DNA from: Anaeromyces robustus
Lineage: Eukaryota > Neocallimastigomycota > Neocallimastigomycetes > Neocallimastigales > Neocallimastigaceae
DNA: 35,000 bases
Reading direction: 5' to 3'
Assembly (NCBI GenBank): GCA_002104895.1
Contig: MCFG01000031.1
Coordinates: 192,501 to 227,500, forward strand
The position numbers were made by a program, and so were the translations under genes. Shown here in pieces: positions 20,451-31,217 of this stretch; within the stretch, counting starts at the first letter, position 1, and each line of letters starts with the position of its first letter. The notes under the pieces are model-generated. The model saw nothing but the letters and a program-made list of their open reading frames with translations, ran no database searches and was not told the DNA's origin.

Positions 20451-23256
20451 TTGTTCAGAAGGTGTTAAAGTGTATCAAACTGATTCTCAAGGATCATGGT
20501 ATATATATATATTTATTAATATTAATATTTATAATTAATATTTCGTTTTTTAATTATAAATCAATCAAATTATACATTCATATTATAAAATATTTAATTA
20601 AAAAAAATTATGATGATAATATATATAACAAAAGGGGCATTGAAAATGATAAATGGTGTGGTATTCCTGATGGTGAAGCCTATTGTTGGTCAAAACTTTT
20701 AGGTAAATTGTATATTGTACATTTATATATTATATATATAATAATAATACTTATTATATTGTATATTAATTTATATTATAAATATTTATATATATACCTA
20801 TAGGGTATGAATGTTGTACTAAAGACAATGGTCCTAGATCTATAATAGATTCAGATGGGGAATGGTAAATAAGTTATTTTATTTTCTTTATATTTACCAA
20901 TTAAATTATTTTATATTTTTATTTTCTAATATATTTTTTATATTTAAATTTTAAAATTTTAATATACATATAATATATATATATAAATAAAATATTAGGG
21001 GCTTTGAGAATAATAACTGGTGTGGCTATAGAAATAGTACATCCAGATGGAATGATCGTGAAAAATTCGATAGTACAAGAGATGAATGGAATGAATTTAA
21101 AATAAAATGGGATGAAGAATATAAAGATAATTATGAAAGACTTTCTGTTTTTGCTGGTGAAGATGAATCTATGCTTAATTTTGGTTGGTATTCAACTACT
21201 GATTATGAACCAGTTATACGTTTTAGTACAAATCAAGATATGTCTAATTCAGTAGATTTCATAGGCACTAATAAATATTATAAGGAATTAAAAGGAATAA
21301 AATATTATTCTAATAAAGTTACAGTAACCGATTTGAAACGTAAATCAAGTTATTATTATCAAAGAAAATTGAATAATCAATGGGAAGATCCAATACAATT
21401 TAATACCTATGATCCAGATAATTTTAATTTTATATTTGTAGGTGATCCTCAAATTGGTGGTTCTACTAATCGTATTTCAGCTTTAAATAAAGTGGTTGAT
21501 GTTGAAGAAGCTATAAGAAATGATGCTTTTAATTGGAATATGACTATTACAAGTTCATTTGAATTAACTCGTGAACCTAGTCTTTTTTTATCTGCAGGTG
21601 ATCAAACAGATACTGATTTAAGTAGTCTTTATTATTCACCTTTTTATGAAAGCAAAGAAGAAGAAACTCGAGATATATGTAGACAAGAATCTGAATATTC
21701 TGCTTTATTACTTCCAAAATTAATAAAAACTATTCCAATGGCAGCTGCTGTTGGTAATCATGATTCTTATACTCCAAATTATAGAAATCATTTTAATACG
21801 CCAAATTCTTATACAACACCAGAATATACTGATATAATTCCAGGTTATAGTTATTTTTTTAAATATAATAATGTATTAGTAGTTGTTCTTGAAACTAATT
21901 TTGGTACTTGTACAGATTATAAAAATGTTATTTCCAATGCTACTAAAAAATATCCAAATACAGATTGGCGTATTGCTATGTTTCATCATGATCTCTATGG
22001 TAATGGTCAATATCATTCTCAAGATAATTATATTAAAAATGAATTACGTCCATGTTTAACAAAATTAATTGATAAAAATAAATTTGATCTTGTTATTAAT
22101 GGTCATGATCATGTATATACTGCAACTCATTTTGTTTCTTATGATAATGAAAATGAAAATGGTTATAGTGTATCTAATATTCAAAAGGGAATAATTAATA
22201 AAAACTATAATGGTACTTTATATATTACTGCTAATTGTTCCACTGGTAGTAAACTTTATGGTTTCAGAAGTGAAAATTTTGATTATGTTTATTATTATAA
22301 TCAAACATTTACTTCAACTTTTGGTGTATTAGATTTTAAAAAAGAAAACGGTAAAGCCAAATTATCCATAACTTCTTATGAAGTTGATACACATAATATA
22401 ACAGATAGACCATATATTTTTGAAAAGAAAGCTTATAATGAAGAAGAGGTAATATATATATATTTTAAAATTTATTTATAAATATAAATATTTATTATAT
22501 ATTATTTTAAGTTTTATTTATATTTATATATAAAGATAAAGTATAAAATTTTAATATTACTAATTAAATTGAAAATTTATATATATATACTTATTTATTT
22601 ATTTATATAATACTTTATATTATTTTATTTTTTATTTTTTATTAAAAACTATTAATATTTATATATAGTGTTGGTCATTAAAATTACAACCAGGTACTTT
22701 TTTTTCCCATTAATTAATAAATATTAAATATTATATAAAACTTCTTTTTTTTTTTTTTTTTAATATTATACAACAATATAACAAATATATATTATATATT
22801 AATATAATTATAATAATATAATTATATTATAATTAATATTAAATTATAGCTTATCCATGTTGTTATATGAGAAATAAAGAAGTTGTATCCATTGATTCTA
22901 ATGGTAAATGGAGTACTGAACATGGTACATGGTGTGGCATAATTGAAGAACAAGAGGAAGAAAATAAAAATACAACAACAACTACAATTACTACTACTTC
23001 ATTAATACCAACAACTACAACTACTAAAACTACAATTACAAAAACTACAACTACAAAAACTACAACTACTAAAACTACAACTACAACTACTACAACTACT
23101 ACAACGCCTGAACCTACTATTTGTGGAAAAATATATGAACAATGTGGTGGTTTTTACTTTTCCGGTCCAAATTGCTGTGAAGAGGGTAGTAGATGTATTT
23201 ATCAAAATGATTATTATTCTCAATGTTTACCAACTTCATTCTTTTATTATAACTAA
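20451..23256 (+). CDS. Copy A: dockerin - metallophosphatase - dockerin - CBM1 (5' end not found)
   Basis: Six visible exons: 20451-20498, 20635-20702, 20804-20864, 20999-22448, 22669-22693, 22850-23256. Order of parts: the second half of dockerin 1 (CSEGVKVYQ...WCGI), dockerin 2 (CWSKLLGYECC...WCGY), a purple-acid-phosphatase-like beta domain (LSVFAGEDESMLNFGWYS), a calcineurin-like metallophosphatase, dockerin 3 (CWSLKLQPAYPCC...WCGI), a Thr/Lys linker, and a C-terminal CBM1 (ICGKIYEQCGG...YYSQC). Metal-ligand motifs: GDPQ at 21441, GDQTD at 21597, GNHD at 21753, MFHHD at about 21978, GHDHVY at 22101. All ligand motifs are kept, so activity is likely; the Tyr of true purple acid phosphatases is not evident (GDQxD). 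Substrate unknown, perhaps plant organophosphates. It should be secreted, cellulosome-bound and cellulose-bound. The signal-peptide exon with the first half of dockerin 1 was not seen upstream: it is distant, diverged or lost. Confidence 0.85.
22975..23105 (+). repeat. Thr-rich linker repeat
   Basis: ACA/ACT codon repeats coding a Thr/Lys linker between dockerin 3 and the CBM1 of copy A, typical of flexible, probably O-glycosylated linkers in fungal cellulases. Confidence 0.8.
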
Positions 23257-23335
23257 ATATATATGAATATTTAGTAATTTATTTAATAATATAAAATATA
23301 TTATTTATAATATAGAATTATATATTGTAAATAAT

Positions 23336-23377
23336 TTTTATCTTAATAATCATCTTTTTTTGATTATTAAGATAAAA
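23336..23377 (+). other. 17-bp perfect hairpin downstream of copy A
   Basis: Arms 23336-23352 and 23361-23377 are perfectly complementary (TATCTTAATAATCA core) around an 8-nt T-rich loop, 80 bases after the stop codon, so probably in the 3' UTR or at the 3'-end processing region. The right arm also opens the tandem repeat that follows. Confidence 0.6.
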
Positions 23378-23575
23378 TTATTATAAATATATATATATAT
23401 GAAAGTTATAAATAACGTATAATTTTTATATTATAAATTAATAAAAATCGATTAATAAGATAAAAATTATATTAATAAAATCATTTATAAAAATATATGA
23501 AAGTTATAAATATTGTATAATTTTTATATTATAAATTAATAAAAATCGATTATTAGGATAAAATCATTTATAATA
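23362..23575. repeat. 88/98-bp tandem repeat, about 2.3 copies
   Basis: Units begin with GATTA at 23362, 23450 and 23548 (the third is partial). The shared core GAAAGTTATAAATA is followed by about 45 near-identical bases. Non-coding, directly downstream of copy A. Confidence 0.75.
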
Positions 23576-23744
23576 CTTTTTAATGATTTTGTTTAATAAT
23601 TATTATTATTATTAAATGATTTTTAAATTTAAACAAATATAAAATAAAATAAAATAAATAAAATATCATATAATAAAAGAAAATAAAAATATATATATAT
23701 ATTATATATATTATAATTAATCAGATATAAATATATTAATCATT

Positions 23745-24433
23745 ATTAATAATAAATACTCTTTTTCCGTTTATTTATTTATTTATTAATTATTTTTTTT
23801 ATTATTATTTAGTATCATCAATATTTAATTATCATTATACTAAATATTCTTTTTCGATTTATTTATTAATTTATAATTTTTATTATTATTATTTAGTATC
23901 ATCAATATTTAATTATCATTATACTAAATATTCTTTTTCGATTTATTTATTAATTTATAATTTTTTTTATTATTATTGAGTATCATCAATATTTAATTAT
24001 CATTATAAAATAAATTTTACTAAATATATTTTTTTTATTAATTTATTATTTTTTATTATTATTTAGTACCATCAATATTTAATTATCATTATACTAAATA
24101 TTCTTTTTCGTTTTATTTATTAATTTATAATTTTTTTTATTATTATTTAGTATCATCAATATTTTATTATCATTATACTAAATATTCTTTTTCGTTTTAT
24201 TTATTAATTTATAATTTTTTTTATTATTATTTAGTATCATCAATATTTTATTATCATTATACTAAATATTCTTTTTCGTTTTATTTATTAATTTATAATT
24301 TTTTTTATTATTATTTAGTATCATCAATATTTAATTATCATTATAAAATAAATTTTACTAAATATATTTTTTTTATTAATTTATTATTTTTTATTATTAT
24401 TTAGTACCATCAATATTTAATTATCATTATAAA
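23745..24433. repeat. 84-bp tandem array with a higher-order pattern
   Basis: Units start at 23811, 23895, 23979, 24065, 24149, 24233, 24317 and 24403, with a partial unit on the left. Spacing is 84 except after units 3 and 7, which are an 86-bp variant carrying TAAAATAAATTTTACTAA. Units 4 and 8, after each variant, both begin AGTACC instead of AGTATC. So a four-unit block of 338 bp is itself repeated. Most units contain a TTTAGTAT...ATACTAAA inverted repeat. There are no unique spacers, so this is not a CRISPR array. Confidence 0.85.
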
Positions 24434-25110
24434 AGAAGCTCTATTATTTTTATAATATCTTTTTTTAATTAGTATTACTATTATCTATGTAAATATTTAT
24501 TATTTTAATTAAGTATTATGTAAAGTAATTAATTATAAAATTTATTTTACATAATAATTAAGTATTTATCTTTTTTATTTTTTCTAATTATTAAATATTT
24601 ATATAATAATTTTTTATTAATATTCTCATTTTTGCAATTATTTATTATTATTAGGTTGTTTAATATTTGTTTTATTTATTTGTTTTAGTTTTTTTTACAA
24701 TATTATTGTTTAATAAATAAATAAATTTATATAATTTATATATATTAATATTAATATTATTAGTAATAATTATATTTATTATCCTGAATGATGTATCGTT
24801 ATTTTTCCATATATTTTCTATTTAAAATTATGTTACACAAAATATTTAATATATAATAGATATTTATTTATATTATAATAAATGATCAGCAGTAATTATT
24901 TAATATATTATTTTATTATATTTAAAATATATTATAATATTAATTTTTTTGAACTTTAAATTTTAAATAAAAAAAACAAAAAAAAAAATTTTTTTAATAA
25001 AAATGATAAAAAGATACATTTAATTTATTCTGTAACAAATTTCTATAGACTTTAAAATATTTTAGACATATTTCAATTTAACACAAACCATTTATTTTTT
25101 ATTTTTATTC

Positions 25111-25612
<502 letters not shown>

Positions 25613-26852
25613 TTGTATAACATTTTTTAAAAAATGATATAATATATTAATAGTTACTTAATATGCATACTAATAAATTACTTCATTTTAATATATTATT
25701 TTGATTATTTTTTATTCGTCGTTGAAAAAATTTTTTTTAAATATATTATTTATTATTGTATAATAAAAACCATTTATATTGTATTATATTAAATACATTT
25801 ATTATATTTATTGACATAAATGTACATTTATTTATATATTTATTTTCATTAGTATATATTTTTTCATATTTTTTTTTATTTGGGTTTTTTTTTTTTTTTT
25901 AAAAAAAAAAGAAAAAAGAAAAAAAAAAAAAAAAAAGAGAAATAAAGAAATCTAAAAAGAAATAAAATATAAAAAGTTAAGAAAAAAGTAAAATATAGTT
26001 ATTCAAAATAATAATAATAATAATATAAAGAAAGAAGAAATTTGATTATATATTTCTTTTATTTGTTTATTTATTATTATTATTATTTATTTTTTTTTTT
26101 TTTTGAAGTATAAATTTATGAAATTTTTCAAAAATTTATTAATTGACATTGCTTTTTCTAAAAACATTTTCTTATAAATATTGATTTATTTAAAATTAAA
26201 AGGAAAAAAAATTATATTGATAACAATAAAATATTATTATTAACATATTTTTTTTATGATAAATATAAATTAATTTTTATAAATTAATATATATACTATT
26301 AATTATTATCAAGGGAAATATCAAAGAAAATTTTTCAAATAATTAAATAGTTATCGAAATATTATCAATATTATCAAAATTATTAAAAAATAGAAAAAAA
26401 AAAAAAAAAAACTAAAAAAATATATATATTTTTTTAAATAATAAAGATAATTATATATATATTTTTTGAATATATAACTTGATTATTTTGCAAACATTTC
26501 ATTTTTTTTTTAAAAAAATTCAATATTTGAAAAATATTAATAAATATAAATGTTAAGAAAAAAAATAAAAGAATTTTTGTTTATACATATATATATATAA
26601 AAAGAAAATAGAAAAAATATTATCTTATAGAATTAAAATACAAATATCAAATATAAATATATATATAGAACAAAATAATATAGAATTTATAATTATTTAT
26701 AGAAAGTAAGTATAATTATATATATAACTAAATAAAGTTTTATATTTTTATAAATTTATATTATTTTTAAGAGAGATATAAAAGTATTTATTGTTTTTAT
26801 ATTTTTTATATCAAAATTATTAAAAATTCAAAAATGAAATGTATTATAGGAC

Positions 26853-27119
26853 ATGAAAAAAATAGCAATATTATTATCATTATTACTTACACATTCTAAA
26901 ATCAGTTTATCTGAAACTACTGAATGCTGGTCTACAGAATATGGATATCCATGGTAATTAAATTAAATTAAATATATTATTAATAAAATTTTTCGTAATA
27001 TAATTATATTAAAAATTTATATTATTTATTTATAAAAATTAATGAAATATATTGTTTTTATATTATTTTCTTTTCATAATAAAAATTTCATTATTATAAT
27101 TAATTAATTAAATATATAA

Positions 27120-27152
<33 letters not shown>

Positions 27153-30100
27153 TTTTATAATCCTATATATAGTTGCTCTTCACCAGATACAAAAAGTAAT
27201 TCAACTGACAGTAAAGGCACATGGTAAATAATATTTATAAAAGATTTTTTATGTATGAATTATAAATTAATAATTTTTATATATTTTATAAACTTTAAAG
27301 GGGTTTTGAAAATGGAGATTGGTGTGGTTTAGCAAAAGCGGTTGTTGCTGGTGATTTCTGTTGGGCAGATGAATTAGGTAATATACTATAGAAATAAATA
27401 TAATATTAGTAATAAATTGATAAAATTAATTAATTCATTTATTTTTTTTTTTCCAAATAAATATATTTTATAATTAAATAATTATTTTATATATATTATT
27501 TTATATTAATATTTTAAATAAAGGTTTTAGTTGTTGTGAAAATGACAACGGAAAAATAGTAATTGGGGATAATAATGGTCTTTGGTAAATTTCAAATTTA
27601 TGTTTGAAATAATATAAATATATATATATATTTCGTAATTTTAATTTAGTTTTTTTTTTTTTTATTATGATTAAATTTATATATTTATTTTATTTTTTAT
27701 TTTTATTTATTTATATTTTTTTATATAGGGGTAAAGAAAATGGTAACTGGTGTGGTTTTAAAAATGGCTTTTCATGGAATGATCGTGATAGAAAACAAGA
27801 AACTAAAGAGGAATGGGAAAATTTCAAAGTAAAATGGGATAATGAATATAAAAATAATTTTGAACGTATATCAGTATTTGCTGGAGAAGATGAATCAATG
27901 CTTAATTTTGGTTGGTATTCAACAACTGAAACTGAACCAGTTATTCGTTTTGGTTCTAATGAAGATATGTCAAATGCTAAAGAATTTATTGGTACAAGAG
28001 AATTTGCAAAAGCTTTGGATGGAAAAAATTATTATTCAAATAAAGTTGTAGTAACAGGTTTAGAACGTAATTCTATTTATTATTATCAAAGAAAATTAAA
28101 TAATGAATGGGATAGACCTGTTCAATTTAGGACTCAAGATCCAAAAAATTTCAAATTTATTTTTGTTGGTGATCCACAAATTGGTGGTAGTAATAATCAT
28201 CGTACTTTTAATGAAAATAGTTCTCATTTACTTACTGTACCAGAAGGTACTAGAAATGATGCATTTAATTGGAATATGACTATTTATAATTCTTTTAAAT
28301 TAACTCGTGAACCAAGTCTTTTAATGTCTGCTGGTGATCAAGCTGATAGTGAATGTTTTAATCAAACTTTGGAAAATTTATATAATCAAGAAACTCAATT
28401 TTCAGCATTATTACTTCCAGAAATATTACAAACTATCCCATCTGCATTTACTGTTGGTAACCACGAATCACATACAGAAAGTTTTAAGTTTCATTTTAAT
28501 ACACCAAATACTTATCGTACAACAGAATGTGAAAGTGATTCTGGATTGGAAATATGTAATAATGGTATTTATGATTATGATGGTCCTTTCTTCAGTCCAG
28601 GTTATAGTTATTTCTTTAAGTTTAATAATGTATTAGTTGTTGTACTTGAAACTAATTTTAATACATGTAATGATTTAACAACTGTTATTTCAAATGCTGT
28701 TGAAAAATATAAAGATATAGATTGGCGTATAGCTATGTTTCATCACGATATATATGGTAATGGTCAATATCATTCCCAAGAACCATATATTACAGATGTA
28801 TTACGTCCCTGTTTAACTGAATTATTTGATAAAAATAAATTTGATCTTGTTATTAATGGTCATGATCATGTATATACTACATCACATTTTGTTGCTTTTT
28901 CTGATGATAGTTATGGGAAATATGCTTATGATATAAATGAAATTAAAAAGGATAAAGTTTATAAAAATCCTAAAGGCACATTATATATTACTGCTAATTG
29001 TTCTACTGGTAGTAAACTTTATAATTATATACCAGAAACACCGGATTATGTTTATTATTATAATCAAACTTATACATCTACTTTTGGAGTTTTAGATTTT
29101 AAAAAAGAAGGTAAAACACCTAAGTTAAGTATTACAACTTACGATGTTGAAACTCTTGAAGTGACAGATGGTCCATATATTATTGAAAAACCGGATACAA
29201 AGAAAATAAATATATTTAAATGGATATTTATTATACTTGGAATAATTATATTATTATTACTTTTGTATTGTATTTATATTGATTGTTTTAAAAGAGAAAG
29301 AAGAAATGACTTTGAAGGAGGTGGATTGACTTCTGCTGTTACTCTTAATTCTCTTTCACATTTAAATAATAATAATAATAATAATAATAATATTGATGCT
29401 AATTCTTCAATCTCTTCAATAAGTCGTCATTCTTCATTAGAAGGACATAATTTTTCAACAACTTATATTCCTGACAATAATATTAATAATAGTAATCATA
29501 ATATTAATGATAATAATAGTAATATCATAAATAATATATCAAGTCCTAGACCTACTCTTCAACAATTGCAATCATCTCCTCCCCCACAAATATCATCTTT
29601 TGCTAATATGCCTTTTGATTTAAATAATAAGAATTTAAGTGAAATGAATATAAGTTCAATTGATGATATTCAAAATGATATATCTGCTATACCTATACCA
29701 CCAAATTCAACATCTACTCAAATACCTTCAACTTCGCCATCCTCCCCATCCTCACCATCCTCACCTAAGTCTCCAATATCACCTTTATCACCTTTATCAC
29801 CTAAATCACCTACATCACCTACATCACTTAAATCACCTATATCACCTAAATCTCCAACTTCTTCAAATATACCAATTTCCCCATCATCACACTCATCTAA
29901 AGATAGAACATCAACTTACCGACAAAAGAATTTCTTTGATGCAGGTGGTAACGTTGAATTTAATAAAGATATATATCTTCGAACTTTAAATAAATTAAGG
30001 AATAATCAATATATTGGCTATATTAATCCTATAGAACGTCAAGAAAGAGAAAAAAATAGATTAAGTAGTGGTAAAAGATATAGTAATAACACTAATAATA

Positions 30101-31179
30101 CTAATACTAACACTTCAATAAATAATAATTCAATAACAATTAGTAATAATCTTAGTAAATCACCGGAAATGGTACCTTTAAAATCATTTGATAATAAACC
30201 TTCTAAATCATTCACAACTCATCCATCTAGATCATTTGATGTTCAACCATCAAATATATATTTAAATCGACCTTATAAATCTTTTGATTCTCAACCTGAA
30301 AATTCCTATGTTAAATATCCATCTAAATCTATTAATAATTCACAATCCATTAATTCTTATGCTTCACCACAAACTTATAATTCATCAGGTAACTTTGATT
30401 TAGAACCACATTTGAATATAAGTTTAGAAGGTATTGAAGAAAATGAACAAAACTTAGAGATTAATCCAGTTAATGCATCTGGTATGGTTATTTCAAAAGA
30501 TGAACTTAATAATAAATTAAATGTAAATTCATTATCTAAAATAGAAGAACCAGATATTAGTTTAGGCACTATTGATGAAACTAATTTTTCATTAAATTCT
30601 AATATGCCAAATATTAGTAATATTGATAATCAAAATATCATTCAAGATATGGATATAAGTTTAAGTAGTGTAGGACAATTAGACGGAGAGGCTACTACAG
30701 AAGTAGGTAATATCGTAGAATCAAGTTTTAATTTTGGAGTTAAAAAAAATAATAGCAATAATAATAAAGATAAGCGTATAAGTCAAGAAAGTCAAACTAG
30801 TAGTGGTGGATTAATTAGTAGTCCATCTTTATCTAGTCAACTTGTATCATCTCCTAAATTAATTAATGCTTCAAGTCCTGGTCGTACAGCCTTTGGATTA
30901 AAACGTACAAGTCCACTTTATCTTAATCAGGGTCTAAAAATGAATAATTCTTCTTCTAATAGTTTAAATGGTAAAAAATATCTTCAAACTAATGCTATGC
31001 TAGCAAATTCTAAACAAACTTATATTAATGTAACTTCACCAAAGAAAAGTTCTACATCGTTTGAAAAAGATGAAAATAATAATAATAATAATATGAGAAT
31101 TAATTTAAATAATTTCAATGAAGATGAATTTAATAAAATTAAGATTGATAAAAATAATGTAGATGAAATTTTACTTTAG
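26853..31179 (+). CDS. Copy B: membrane-anchored double-dockerin metallophosphatase with long cytoplasmic tail
   Basis: Five exons: 26853-26953, 27173-27223, 27301-27377, 27524-27584, 27729-31179 (1,246 residues). Signal peptide MKKIAILLSLLLTHS; the earlier ATG at 26834 is out of frame, so 26853 was chosen. Dockerin 1 (CWSTEYGYPCC...WCGL) and dockerin 2 (CWADELGFSCC...WCGF) end near residue 107. A beta domain (ISVFAGEDESMLNFGWYS) and the metallophosphatase follow, with GDPQ at 28168, GDQAD at 28333, GNHE at 28456 (Glu for the Asp of copy A), MFHHD and GHDHVY at 28858. A hydrophobic helix lies near residues 594-616 (WIFIILGIIILLLLLYCIYI), followed by basic KRERR, which predicts the N-terminus outside. 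The tail of about 630 residues is Ser/Asn-rich with a Ser-Pro repeat block (29731-29880) and PSKSF-type repeats, and has no known domain. The catalytic core and tail are one exon. Inferred role: plasma-membrane ectophosphatase that can dock with scaffoldin. Confidence 0.88.

Positions 31180-31217
<38 letters not shown>

Noticed and set aside
23745-24433. CRISPR array
   Set aside because: Repeat units are contiguous with no unique spacers, there are no cas genes and the genome is eukaryotic.
30375-30569. 64-codon minus-strand frame inside copy B
   Set aside because: Antisense to a well-supported coding exon with no independent evidence.
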